A stretch of DNA of 64,000 nt from JBECKS01 sp964557005 (GCA_964557005.1 CAZKYI010000004.1:1-64000); one strand, 5' to 3'; counted from the first letter of the stretch, positions 1 through 7,587 are shown. A program made the numbers and translations. The notes: generated by a model not told the origin, from the sequence alone.

Positions 1-58
1 GTCTTGTCGCTGCGCTGGACTCGCAACAAGTTGCTCGCCCAAGCTGGCGGCGTTAGGC
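1..58 (+). other. partial attC recombination site (right part)
   Basis: The window opens inside an integron attC site. Its right-hand core box GTTAGGC lies at 52-58 and fits the GTTRRRY consensus, with strand exchange expected between G52 and T53. The bases before it contain a short dyad (GCAAC-AA-GTTGC, 23-34). The left half lies outside the window, so an attI site cannot be fully excluded. The reverse complement of the core box reappears exactly at 471-477, as expected when the following cassette was once a closed circle. Confidence 0.75.
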
Positions 59-528
59 ATAAGTTAAATTGTGAAATTTAAAAGGAATTCGTATGAATAA
101 AAATTACTTTTTTACTTTAATGATTATTTGGTTAGGTATAAGTCTAGTTGCTTTCGATTCAAGAGCAAACGAAACAGATGATTCGAAAGTAATATGGGCA
201 TGTAAAAAAATTTACACAAAAGAAAATATACTTTGGTTGGTCGAGTGGGGTGATAAAAGTTATATCAAAGTATTTGATGAAAGAATTCCCGCAGAATACA
301 GCTTGGATGGTTTGGAAAAGCGTTGGAATTGGGGTTTGAATAAAACCAGTTTAACTTATAAATATGCAATAACTTTAGGCCCAGACAAAACTGCTATGTA
401 TTACGACTTTTCTACTTCTACTACGGGTACTGCTAAAGCAAGAGAACTTTATCAATGCACAAAATAAAAAGCCTAACAAGCCAAGGTTGCAGTTGGACGC
501 AGCTGACGCTGCGCCGCAACTTGGGGCG
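53..528 (+). mobile_element. integron gene cassette 1
   Basis: A complete cassette of 476 bp bounded by two predicted IntI crossover points (G52/T53 and G528/T529). It carries one rightward gene (93-467) followed closely by its own attC. The cassette start TTAGGC and the attC left box GCCTAAC are exact complements, the signature of an intact cassette. Known integrons orient cassettes away from the integrase, so intI is inferred to lie left of the window. Confidence 0.85.
93..467 (+). CDS. small exported protein of unknown function (cassette gene)
   Basis: A 124-residue protein with no family that I recognise. It begins with a short basic end, a hydrophobic stretch (about residues 5-20) and a plausible signal peptidase site after Ser-Arg-Ala near residue 25, so it is probably periplasmic or secreted. 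The mature part has two cysteines, one near its start (Trp-Ala-Cys) and one four residues from the end, which could form a disulfide. It is rich in Trp, Tyr and Lys. An AGGA ribosome site sits about 8 bases before the ATG. The gene is AT-rich compared with the attC sites around it, as is common for cassette genes. It has no partner in the cassette. Confidence 0.75.
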   Translation: MNKNYFFTLMIIWLGISLVAFDSRANETDDSKVIWACKKIYTKENILWLVEWGDKSYIKVFDERIPAEYSLDGLEKRWNWGLNKTSLTYKYAITLGPDKTAMYYDFSTSTTGTAKARELYQCTK

Positions 529-534
529 TTAGAT
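471..534 (+). other. attC site of cassette 1
   Basis: A 64-bp attC. The left core GCCTAAC (471-477) and right core GTTAGAT (528-534) flank an imperfect dyad. Near the outer ends, CAAGGTTGC pairs with GCAACTTG, leaving one unpaired G. Such extrahelical bases are what IntI uses to choose the strand of a folded attC. The site begins 4 bases after the stop codon of the cassette gene. Confidence 0.9.
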
Positions 535-1647
535 TTACATAAGGATCAGCATGAAGAAAATTAATATTGATCTACTGAAAAAAGGAGATGTAGTGCTGAC
601 TACATCTGCCCAAAAGAAGCCTAGCGGTATAATTAGAACTGTCACAAAAAGTGATATTTCTCATGCAATGATTTGTGTATCTCATGGCTCAGTAATTGAC
701 TCTACAGGTGATGGTGTCCAAGCACGTAATATTCAAAAAATGTTTTATGATGAATCCTGTGAAATTTATATATTACGACCAAAGGATTCTCTTTCTGAGG
801 ATGTAATAAACAGAATAGTGAGTTATGCAAGAGCATCAACAGGTGCTAGATATTCTTTGCGTGAAGCAGTGGCATCAGTTAAGCCTCAATTGAATAAAGT
901 GGGTGGGGAGCGTCAATTCTGTTCTCGAATGGTGGCACGAGCATACGCGCATGGCGGCCTCAAGCTGGTTGATAATCCAGATTATTGCACCCCTGAGGAT
1001 ATAAAAAAATCTAAGTTATTAATACACATTGATCCACCAGCATTGCCAGTAAGTCAAGAGGAGATAGCGGCAATTCAGGAAGAAGGTGATACGACGGAAG
1101 GAATGCGGAAAGTTACCAACATCTTGCTTGGTAAGTTGAGAGAGTTGGATAATAAAGTAGAGTCAGTTAATGACATTAATCATCTTGTTATTAAAAACCC
1201 AGAACTGGATGCTACAGTTAGCAAAGCTCTTGAAGAGTCAGGCTATCTTGACTTCTGGAAAGTAGAGATAACTCGGTTTCCTTGGCGATATGATTCACTA
1301 ATGATGGTGCAATTTTACCACTCTCTAGACGACCCAAAAGTTCTTTTTGATTATTGTAGAGAAACTCTTTCCCAAAATAAAAATGGTGATTTCAATCATT
1401 GGCAATTAAATGCCAAAGCATATGACGAGTTAGCTGGCCACTATAGCTACAAAGTATTCAGGCTTTTCGCAGAGTTGTACCTCAAGTTAAGCTTCTATCA
1501 TTCGCAACGAGTTAAGGCTGCTGAGATTTTATTAAAGGTATACGGCGGCAGTGACAGCTAGCCATCACAATCTAACAATAGCAGGCACAGCGACGGCCTT
1601 TCCGTTGCGGCTGCGCCTACACTACAAGGCCGCGCGTGCTGCGGGCG
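529..1647 (+). mobile_element. integron gene cassette 2 (last of the array)
   Basis: A complete cassette of 1119 bp from the crossover at G528/T529 to that at G1647/T1648. It starts with TTAGAT, and its attC left box ATCTAAC is the exact complement. It carries one gene in the usual orientation. No further attC was seen to the right, so this is the distal end of the array as visible here. Confidence 0.85.
551..1561 (+). CDS. permuted papain-fold (YiiX / NlpC-P60-like) hydrolase, cassette gene
   Basis: A 336-residue protein without signal peptide or membrane segment, so probably cytoplasmic. Residues 1-160 resemble the circularly permuted NlpC/P60 superfamily (YiiX/YebB type). The family order is a catalytic His in a Ser-His-Ala motif (His38), an acidic residue in the next strand (Asp50, where Glu is more usual), then the nucleophile Cys124 in Phe-Cys-Ser-Arg-Met-Val-Ala at the start of a helix. 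Family members cleave amide or thioester bonds in peptidoglycan, lipids or proteins; the substrate here is unknown. Residues of about 170-336 are helical-looking, rich in Tyr, Phe and Leu, and match nothing I know. An AAGGA ribosome site lies 5-6 bases before the ATG. A defence or toxin role is possible for a cassette gene but is not shown. Confidence 0.75.
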   Translation: MKKINIDLLKKGDVVLTTSAQKKPSGIIRTVTKSDISHAMICVSHGSVIDSTGDGVQARNIQKMFYDESCEIYILRPKDSLSEDVINRIVSYARASTGARYSLREAVASVKPQLNKVGGERQFCSRMVARAYAHGGLKLVDNPDYCTPEDIKKSKLLIHIDPPALPVSQEEIAAIQEEGDTTEGMRKVTNILLGKLRELDNKVESVNDINHLVIKNPELDATVSKALEESGYLDFWKVEITRFPWRYDSLMMVQFYHSLDDPKVLFDYCRETLSQNKNGDFNHWQLNAKAYDELAGHYSYKVFRLFAELYLKLSFYHSQRVKAAEILLKVYGGSDS

Positions 1648-1653
1648 TTATGC
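1570..1653 (+). other. attC site of cassette 2
   Basis: An 84-bp attC with left core ATCTAAC (1570-1576) and right core GTTATGC (1647-1653), the latter one base off GTTRRRY. The outer arms GCAGGCACAGCG and CGCGTGCTGC pair if one G and one A are left extrahelical, and inner arms ACGGCCTT and AAGGCCGC also pair. Its right core comes from whatever followed the cassette at insertion. Confidence 0.85.
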
Positions 1654-1698
1654 GTTTACAAATATCGGAGTAACCAAGCTGTGGACACCCATTAAAAA

Positions 1699-1725
1699 GA
1701 TCCCTCGACTACGCTCGGGATGACA
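1699..1725. repeat. short imperfect inverted repeat of a widespread type
   Basis: The stretch contains ATCCC and GGGAT arms separated by a TCGACTACGCTC core. Very similar short dyads with CCTCGAC...GCTCGGGATGACA occur scattered in many unrelated bacterial genomes, as I recall them. Only this copy was noticed in the window. It lies in the 150 bases between the end of the cassette array and the first core gene. Confidence 0.45.
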
Positions 1726-1751
1726 TTAGTAGATGCTCGGAATGGAAAACA

Positions 1752-1783
1752 AAAAAAAGGAGCCTCAGGCTCCTTTTTTATTT
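1752..1783. terminator. bidirectional intrinsic terminator
   Basis: A perfect stem (GGAGCC / GGCTCC, loop TCA) flanked by A-run on the left and T-run on the right, so it works as a rho-independent terminator in both directions. It ends the leftward DUF3015 gene and would stop transcription leaving the cassette array. Confidence 0.85.
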
Positions 1784-1803
1784 ATCGTGGATAGTGTTGT
1801 TAT

Positions 1804-2310
1804 TTAACTCGCATAACGGGCAAGGCGTTCATCATTACGCATTAAAGCCTGAATGGAATTGATGACATCACCCGATTGAATATCGGCATTGGGGAAAATG
1901 GTTTCAAAATTGTTATGCAATAACGCTTTGAAAGCAGCTCGATCATCTTCTTCAATCCCCATCACCACGCTCAAGGCATGCAGGGCTTCTCCGTCACCTT
2001 TGGCAATATCAACGGCCACTTCGTCCATAAAACCTTTTAAGGCAAAGAAGGATTTGCCACCGTAAGTAATGGTTCCCTCGCTGGAGCAACCGTTGGTTCC
2101 AAGCAAAATACCAATCCAGCCATTACCTGAGGAGCTGTTAAAAATGGAAGCGCCAATATGCGCGAGGCGACCTGAATCGCCATCAAACATCAGGTTTCCC
2201 CAACCACAGTCCGGGCCACCTGGTGCTTCTGCAAAACTGATACTGGAAAGCCCTAGTGCAGCACTCAAGCTGGCGGCTGAAACAAGTTTGGATAATCTGG
2301 ATTTTGACAT
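1804..2310 (-). CDS. DUF3015 family exported protein
   Basis: A 168-residue protein of the DUF3015 family, small periplasmic proteins of unknown role in gammaproteobacteria. The chosen start gives a signal peptide (Lys/Arg-rich end, Ala/Leu/Ser core, cleavage near Ser-Phe-Ala), followed by a Pro-Asp-Cys-Gly-Trp-Gly motif and a second conserved-looking Cys in Thr-Asn-Gly-Cys-Ser. A GGAGAG ribosome site precedes this ATG. The reading frame stays open to 2448 but that extension would bury the signal peptide and has no ribosome site. It is transcribed away from panB and ends just before a strong terminator. Confidence 0.85.
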   Translation of the reverse strand: MSKSRLSKLVSAASLSAALGLSSISFAEAPGGPDCGWGNLMFDGDSGRLAHIGASIFNSSSGNGWIGILLGTNGCSSEGTITYGGKSFFALKGFMDEVAVDIAKGDGEALHALSVVMGIEEDDRAAFKALLHNNFETIFPNADIQSGDVINSIQALMRNDERLARYAS

Positions 2311-2425
2311 TGTGGCTCTCCATTTAGTGTGATGTTTTTTTATCATTATATGCGCAACATGCTTGCTGCAAGTGCGCCCTATCATAAGAGGCTTCATAGG
2401 GAAGTAAAGCCTTTTATTTACAATC

Positions 2426-2445
2426 CAGCCTTCTATACTAGGCTG
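2426..2445. promoter_or_regulatory. hairpin with possible promoter element upstream of panB
   Basis: CAGCCT and AGGCTG form a perfect 6-bp inverted repeat with an 8-base loop. The loop contains TATACT, which could be a -10 box for panB, so the dyad could be an operator or a 5' hairpin. No good -35 box was found at the right distance, so this is tentative. Confidence 0.3.
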
Positions 2446-2477
2446 CATTTCGCGTTCTATTTGCTGAGGATAACACT

Positions 2478-3230
2478 ATGAAACATAACGCTGCTTCCTT
2501 TAAAAAGCTGAAATCTAGTCAGGAGCCAATCGTGATGCTCACGGCTTATAACTGTCCGATTGCGCGGTGTATTGAAGAGGCGGGGGCTTCCGTTATTCTG
2601 GTAGGCGATTCTCTGGCGATGGTTGAAATGGGTTTTGAAAGCACGCGTGATATTACGGTTGATCAAATGGCTTATCACGTTGGTGCAGTGCGTCGCGGTG
2701 CCAGAAATACGCACATTATTGGCGATATGACTTTTGGCAGTGACGATACACCTGAATCCGCATTGCGAAACGCAAAAAAGTTAATCGCAGCAGGAGCCGA
2801 TTCCGTAAAACTGGAAGGGGCAAAATATGCGGTGATTGAAGCTTTGGTTGCGCAGGGCATTGATGTGGTGGGGCATACGGGTTTAACGCCGCAAACCGCC
2901 ACCAATTTTAAGCAGGTTGGCAAAAGCGAACAGGAGGCTGCCGAGGTATTGGCGGTTGCGCAGGCTTTGGAAAAGGCGGGTTGTTTTATGGTGGTGGTGG
3001 AGCATGTTCCTGCGGCTTTGGGAAAGGCGATTAGCCAGACTCTAAAAGTTCCTTGTATAGGTATTGGTGCAGGTGGCGAGTGCGATGGTCAGGTGCTGGT
3101 TATCAATGATGTGATTGGCATGGGCGATTACTGGCCACCTTTTTCCAAACAATATGCACATGTCAACGAAGTGGTGAAGCAGGCTGCTGGCAAGTATGTG
3201 AAGGAAGTGAAGGAAAGGCGTTTTCCCTGA
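2478..3230 (+). CDS. panB: 3-methyl-2-oxobutanoate hydroxymethyltransferase (ketopantoate hydroxymethyltransferase)
   Basis: PanB adds a hydroxymethyl group from methylene-tetrahydrofolate to 2-oxoisovalerate, the first step towards pantothenate and CoA. The 250-residue protein is near the usual 260. It shows the family's Leu-Val-Gly-Asp-Ser-Leu metal-binding segment, the Val-Lys-Leu-Glu-Gly strand, Gly-His-Thr-Gly-Leu-Thr-Pro-Gln, a catalytic Glu in the Val-Val-Glu-His segment and the Gly-Ile-Gly-Ala-Gly loop near the C-terminus. A GAGGA ribosome site precedes the ATG. panC and panD are not adjacent. The last residues are short and basic, slightly unlike the usual C-terminus. Confidence 0.93.
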   Translation: MKHNAASFKKLKSSQEPIVMLTAYNCPIARCIEEAGASVILVGDSLAMVEMGFESTRDITVDQMAYHVGAVRRGARNTHIIGDMTFGSDDTPESALRNAKKLIAAGADSVKLEGAKYAVIEALVAQGIDVVGHTGLTPQTATNFKQVGKSEQEAAEVLAVAQALEKAGCFMVVVEHVPAALGKAISQTLKVPCIGIGAGGECDGQVLVINDVIGMGDYWPPFSKQYAHVNEVVKQAAGKYVKEVKERRFP

Positions 3231-3242
3231 TGCTTGAGAGCA

Positions 3243-3725
3243 TCAAGGCAAATCGTCAACGATGCGACCTTGTGCTTTTTCGCTATCGAAAATGAAGCGT
3301 GTCATTACCTGACTGAGTTGTTCGGAAGAGCCATTCTGCAAGGCTTGTTTGAATGCGGCAATGCGTGAGCGTCTGGCACGTCGTATCGATTCAGGAAGCT
3401 CGCCGTTTGTAGTTTCGTCGTCTTCGCGTTGCACCAGATGATTGAGCAGTACATAACTTTGTTTACTGAGTACGGCCTGATCAAATGACTCCTGTTTCAC
3501 CAGCGCGTCGTAACGAATCAAGCCTTCTTCTGCCAGCCAGATAATCGCTGACATGCACGCGAGATAGCGGTCACTGTGCAAGCCATAGTCATCCACTTCA
3601 TCGGGGCCGCTAATATCTTCTACATATAAATCCATTTTTCGCGGGAAATAATTGTAGAGAAATACCAAGGTGCGTGCGGCATCCTTATTGAAATCATCAA
3701 TGTGCAGGTTATCCAGCTCGTACAT
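3243..3725 (-). CDS. conserved hypothetical protein, co-transcribed with alaA
   Basis: A 160-residue soluble, acidic protein; I cannot name its family. The N-terminal two thirds look alpha-helical with a possible winged-helix pattern (a helix with Cys-Met-Ser-Ala-Ile-Ile-Trp-Leu followed by Glu-Glu-Gly-Leu-Ile-Arg). The C-terminal part holds an arginine-rich helix (Arg-Arg-Ala-Arg-Arg-Ser-Arg). It starts 12 bases after the alaA stop on the same strand, so the two probably share a transcript. It has no signal peptide. Confidence 0.8.
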   Translation of the reverse strand: MYELDNLHIDDFNKDAARTLVFLYNYFPRKMDLYVEDISGPDEVDDYGLHSDRYLACMSAIIWLAEEGLIRYDALVKQESFDQAVLSKQSYVLLNHLVQREDDETTNGELPESIRRARRSRIAAFKQALQNGSSEQLSQVMTRFIFDSEKAQGRIVDDLP

Positions 3726-3737
3726 TGTTCGTGGATG

Positions 3738-4955
3738 TTATTTATTTTTTAATTTATCCAGATAACGGGCAATACGCGAAATCGCTTCTTTCAAATCATC
3801 TTCGTTGGGAAGAAAAACAATACGAAAACTGTTGTTATCTGGCCAGTTGAAACCGCTACCTTGCACAATCAATACTTTTTCGCTTAACAGCAAGTCGAGT
3901 GCGAAGGCTTCGTCGTCTTCAATGTGATACAGGTTGGGGTCGAGTTGCACAAATAAATACAAAGCGCCTTTGGGTTTAACACAGCGAACCCCTGGAATTT
4001 TCGACAGTAATTCGCAGGATAATTCCCGCTGCCGATACAATCTGCCACCAGGAAGCAGCAAATCGTTGATACTCTGATAGCCACCCAGCGCTGTTTGCAC
4101 TGCATATTGTGCAGGCACATTGGCACATAAGCGCATCGATGAAAGAATATTCAAGCCTTCAATGTAATCAGTGGCGTTTGCACGATTGCCACTGATAATC
4201 ATCCAGCCTGAACGAAAGCCTGCTGCGCGATAGGCTTTTGAAAGCCCGTTGAAGGTGATGCACAGTGTTTGTTTAACCAGTGAACATAATGGAAAGTGTT
4301 CAAAGTCATCAAAAATAATCTTGTCGTAGATTTCATCGGCAAACACCACCAACTGATGCTGCTCTGCCAAATCAACTATTTGTTGCAAGGTTTCTTTGGA
4401 ATAAACCGCGCCTGTCGGGTTGTTGGGGTTAATAATCACAATCGCGACTGTTTTATCACTGATTTTTCGTTTGATGTCCTCGATGTCGGGTTGCCAGTCG
4501 TTGTCGGGGTCACAGTGATAGTGAACAGCCTTGCCACCTGCGAGATTGGTACAGGCAGTCCATAAAGGGTAATCGGGTGAGGGAATGAGCACTTCATCGC
4601 CATTGTTAATCAAGGCTTGTGTGGCGAGGGAAATCAATTCGCTGACTCCATTGCCCATGTAGATGTCGTCCAGCTTGAGTGTGTGCACACCTCGGTTTTG
4701 ATAATCCTGCATCACTGCCTTGCGGGCAGAAAAAATCCCCTTTGAATCAGAGTAGCCTGATGATTTTGGCAGGTTTGCAATGACATCCTGAATAATTTCT
4801 TCGGGTGCGCTAAAGCCAAAAGGCTCAGGGTTACCAATATTGAGTTTGATAACGGTGTGACCTTCGTCTTCAAGGCGTTTTGCTTCCTTGAGTACGGGGC
4901 CTCGAATGTCGTAGCAGACGTTTTCCAATTTGTCTGATTTTTTAAAGGTTTTCAT
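3738..4955 (-). CDS. alaA: alanine aminotransferase AlaA (glutamate-pyruvate transaminase)
   Basis: A 405-residue fold-type I PLP enzyme, the same length as E. coli AlaA, which makes alanine from pyruvate and glutamate. Visible marks are Asn-Pro-Asn-Asn-Pro-Thr-Gly, the Asp-Glu-Ile-Tyr PLP-contact motif, Ser-Lys-Ala-Tyr-Arg with the Schiff-base Lys near residue 240, and Arg-Ser-Gly-Trp. The frame is open upstream to 5006, but the internal ATG at 4955 matches the family start (Met-Lys-Thr-Phe-Lys-Lys-Ser). The start has no strong ribosome site. It is divergent from the lipoprotein gene with only 81 bases between the two starts. Confidence 0.92.
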   Translation of the reverse strand: MKTFKKSDKLENVCYDIRGPVLKEAKRLEDEGHTVIKLNIGNPEPFGFSAPEEIIQDVIANLPKSSGYSDSKGIFSARKAVMQDYQNRGVHTLKLDDIYMGNGVSELISLATQALINNGDEVLIPSPDYPLWTACTNLAGGKAVHYHCDPDNDWQPDIEDIKRKISDKTVAIVIINPNNPTGAVYSKETLQQIVDLAEQHQLVVFADEIYDKIIFDDFEHFPLCSLVKQTLCITFNGLSKAYRAAGFRSGWMIISGNRANATDYIEGLNILSSMRLCANVPAQYAVQTALGGYQSINDLLLPGGRLYRQRELSCELLSKIPGVRCVKPKGALYLFVQLDPNLYHIEDDEAFALDLLLSEKVLIVQGSGFNWPDNNSFRIVFLPNEDDLKEAISRIARYLDKLKNK

Positions 4956-5036
4956 GTGTATTTCGCAAGCGGCTTGCTGTCTAAATCGGGGAGGGAAGGT
5001 TATCATAAACCGTACAATTTTGCCGTATGGGTTTAC

Positions 5037-6341
5037 ATGTTTAGTTTAAGACGATTGATTTTGTGTGTTCCGCTCGCGCTGGTTTTTCTTGCTGCCTGTG
5101 ATGCAAAGAGTGGCGGCGGTGATATTGATTTTGATGCAATCAAGGATGAAGCCTTAAGAGAGTGTGTAATCATTTGGGCGCAAGGGCGTTACTACGCCAG
5201 TGAAATCGAGGGGATTGCCTGCCCGATGTTTGGAATCAGCAGTCTGGAAGGCTTGAAGCAATTTTCCAATCTGAGAACCTTGTCGCTCAGGGGAAATCGT
5301 TTGCATAGCATTGATTTATCTGTTTTCCCCAATTTGCAATATCTTGATTTGTCGTTAAATCGCTTTGAGAGCATTGATTTAACGACAGTGCCGGAATTGC
5401 TGGAAGTGAAGTTGTCGGAAAATTCTGCGCTTCACTCGGTCGATTTCAGTAATAACAAGAAGCTCGAATCGATTCTGATTTATGAAACTGATATTGCATC
5501 GCTTGAGCTTTCAGAAAATACCAATCTGGAAGAATTGATTGCCTACGACTGCAAATTCAGTGGTGATGTGAGAAACGGTGCACTGGATTTAAGTAAAAAC
5601 AAAAAACTGATCAATTTGAATTTATTCGGCAATAAAATTACCCACATTGATGTCAGTAAAAATACCAATCTTGATTTTTTGAGTCTGGCGCATAATGAGC
5701 TGGTCGAGATTGATTTGAAAACCAATACCAACCTCACCGATTTGCGTTTGAATAAAAACCAGCTCACTGCTTTGAATGTAATTTATCTGAAAATTCTCGA
5801 TCGTTTGATTGCTTCGGATAATCAGATTTCAGACATTACTTTACCACTCAATAAAAAGCTGCGTTTTGCAGAACTGGCTAATAATCTGATTGATTGTGGA
5901 GATAATTCCTGTAACGGGGAAAGCACTTTCCAGATTCCAACTAACTCACAATTTATCAGGCTCGATTTAAGTCATAATCTGCTGGAAAGCGATGATATTG
6001 TGCTTGCATCTCATTTGGGATTCACCGAACTGATTCTGTCTGGTAACAGTGGTATCTCAGGGGTTTTTAATTTGTCTCAAATGACTGGCATTGTAGAAGT
6101 CAGGCTTGATGATACGAATATTAGCGGAATCAATTTTGCGTCCCAGACAAGCGCTATGGATGTGTTTAATGTTTTTGAGTTTTTACAGGTGCTTACTGCA
6201 AGAGGAGACACCAATCTGGATCAGGCAACCATTGATTTGATTACTGAAATGAATAACCAGAAAGGCAATCATCCCAATTATGAGGCTTCGGTACTTTGTT
6301 ATGCATCACAGCCTACGGATACCTGTGGTGACGACATTTAG
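5037..6341 (+). CDS. leucine-rich-repeat lipoprotein
   Basis: A 434-residue protein starting with a lipoprotein signal peptide: basic Ser-Leu-Arg-Arg, hydrophobic core, and lipobox Leu-Ala-Ala-Cys near residue 20. No Asp follows the Cys immediately, but Asp-Ala does occur at the next positions' start (Cys-Asp-Ala), which in enterobacterial rules favours inner-membrane retention. From about residue 65 to 390 it carries many 20-22-residue repeats of the type Leu-x-x-Leu-x-Leu-x-x-Asn-x-Leu with Ile-Asp-Leu strands, like internalin-type repeats. Such repeats bind proteins; the partner is unknown. The C-terminal end has two Cys that could be paired. The frame is open from 4956, but only the ATG at 5037 puts the signal peptide first. 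Confidence 0.85.
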   Translation: MFSLRRLILCVPLALVFLAACDAKSGGGDIDFDAIKDEALRECVIIWAQGRYYASEIEGIACPMFGISSLEGLKQFSNLRTLSLRGNRLHSIDLSVFPNLQYLDLSLNRFESIDLTTVPELLEVKLSENSALHSVDFSNNKKLESILIYETDIASLELSENTNLEELIAYDCKFSGDVRNGALDLSKNKKLINLNLFGNKITHIDVSKNTNLDFLSLAHNELVEIDLKTNTNLTDLRLNKNQLTALNVIYLKILDRLIASDNQISDITLPLNKKLRFAELANNLIDCGDNSCNGESTFQIPTNSQFIRLDLSHNLLESDDIVLASHLGFTELILSGNSGISGVFNLSQMTGIVEVRLDDTNISGINFASQTSAMDVFNVFEFLQVLTARGDTNLDQATIDLITEMNNQKGNHPNYEASVLCYASQPTDTCGDDI

Positions 6342-6392
6342 CTGAAGTTTTATGGTTTTTTATTATCAACTTTTCAAGCATCGAGGTAAGCG

Positions 6393-7517
6393 ATGAGTAG
6401 TAACGCAATCCAGATTAGTGGCACCGGATTATTCACACCTTCCCAATCCATTTCCAATGATGAGCTGGTGAAAGCATTTAATGCGTATGTTGATCTTTAT
6501 AATGCGACGCATAAAAGCGAGATTGAATCTGGCAGTGTTGATGCGCTTGATTATTCATCTTCAGAATTTATTGAAAAAGCGAGTGGTATCAAGAGTCGTT
6601 TTGTTATGAACAAAAGCGGTGTGCTCAATCCCGAACGTATGGCACCTGAATTGCCAGATCGTGATAACGAAACGCACTCGATTCAATGTGAAATGGCGGT
6701 GGTTGCCATTGAGCAAGCGTTGAGTAATGCGCAAAAAACAGCGCAAGAGGTCGATGTCATCATTGTGGCCTGTTCCAACATGCAAAGACCTTATCCTGCC
6801 ATGGCGATTGAAATTCAACATGCTCTCGGTATGAAAGGATATGGCTTTGATATGAATGTTGCGTGTTCCTCGGCGACTTTTGGTTTGGAGGTCGCCTACA
6901 ACACCATTAAATCTGGCAGTGCTCGCTGTGTGGTGGTGGTGAATCCTGAAATTTGTTCGGGGCATCTCGATTTCAGGGATCGTGATTGCCATTTTATTTT
7001 TGGTGATGTGTGTACCGCTCTGATTGTGGAAGCGAGTGAACAAGCCAGAGTGAAAGGGTTTGAAATTCTGGATACGCGATTGCAGACGCAATATTCGAAT
7101 AATATTCGCAATAATTTTGGTTTTCTTAACAGAGGAGATGAAAGCGGAATTGGCGCAAGGGACAAATTGTTCAAACAAAATGGGCGTAAGGTATTCAAGG
7201 AAGTGGTTCCGATGGTTGCCGAGCAAATTGTCAGACAGTTGCAGGACAAGCACATTACGCCTGACCAGCTCAAGCGGCTCTGGTTACATCAGGCAAATCT
7301 GAATATGAACCAGTTGATTAGCAAAAAAGTCATGGGCAGGGACGTGAGTGAGCGGGAGTCTCCCGTGATTCTGGACACCTACGCCAATACCAGTTCGGCA
7401 GGCTCTATCATTGCCTTTCACCTTTATCAAGATGATTTGCAGGCGGGTGATCTGGGTATTATTTGCTCATTCGGTGCGGGTTATTCGATAGGGAGTGTGA
7501 TTGTTAGAAAACAATAA
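6393..7517 (+). CDS. beta-ketoacyl-ACP synthase III-like protein (FabH2 type)
   Basis: A 374-residue thiolase-fold condensing enzyme, longer than classical FabH (about 317) and close in length to the FabH2-type enzymes of Pseudomonas. The Cys-His-Asn triad is intact: Cys158 in Asn-Val-Ala-Cys-Ser-Ser-Ala, His299 in Leu-His-Gln-Ala-Asn, and Asn332 in Tyr-Ala-Asn-Thr-Ser-Ser-Ala-Gly. The extra length is in the N-terminal domain (about residues 30-95) and around 235-265. It should condense acyl-CoA or acetyl-CoA with malonyl-ACP to start or feed fatty-acid synthesis; the natural acyl donor is unknown. A GAGG ribosome site precedes the ATG. It stands apart from other fab genes and precedes mlaA. 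Confidence 0.87.
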   Translation: MSSNAIQISGTGLFTPSQSISNDELVKAFNAYVDLYNATHKSEIESGSVDALDYSSSEFIEKASGIKSRFVMNKSGVLNPERMAPELPDRDNETHSIQCEMAVVAIEQALSNAQKTAQEVDVIIVACSNMQRPYPAMAIEIQHALGMKGYGFDMNVACSSATFGLEVAYNTIKSGSARCVVVVNPEICSGHLDFRDRDCHFIFGDVCTALIVEASEQARVKGFEILDTRLQTQYSNNIRNNFGFLNRGDESGIGARDKLFKQNGRKVFKEVVPMVAEQIVRQLQDKHITPDQLKRLWLHQANLNMNQLISKKVMGRDVSERESPVILDTYANTSSAGSIIAFHLYQDDLQAGDLGIICSFGAGYSIGSVIVRKQ

Positions 7518-7587
7518 CACGGCTGATTTATTTCAGTTAAGATGCGGCACATAACAATCATAATAAAGCCAATATTCGGGAATTTTT

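Noticed and set aside
1811..1817. GCATAAC, complement of the attC right core GTTATGC at 1647-1653, which might mark a third cassette at 1648-1817.
   Set aside because: It lies in the coding end of the DUF3015 gene, and no attC-like dyad or GTTRRRY box follows within a plausible distance. Chance is the simpler reading.
2069..2332. An 87-codon plus-strand frame opposite the DUF3015 gene.
   Set aside because: The minus-strand frame has a signal peptide, ribosome site and family match; this one is its shadow.
6561..7253. A 230-codon minus-strand frame opposite the FabH-like gene.
   Set aside because: It is antisense to a gene with an intact catalytic triad, and the product is His/Arg/Ile-rich without motifs.
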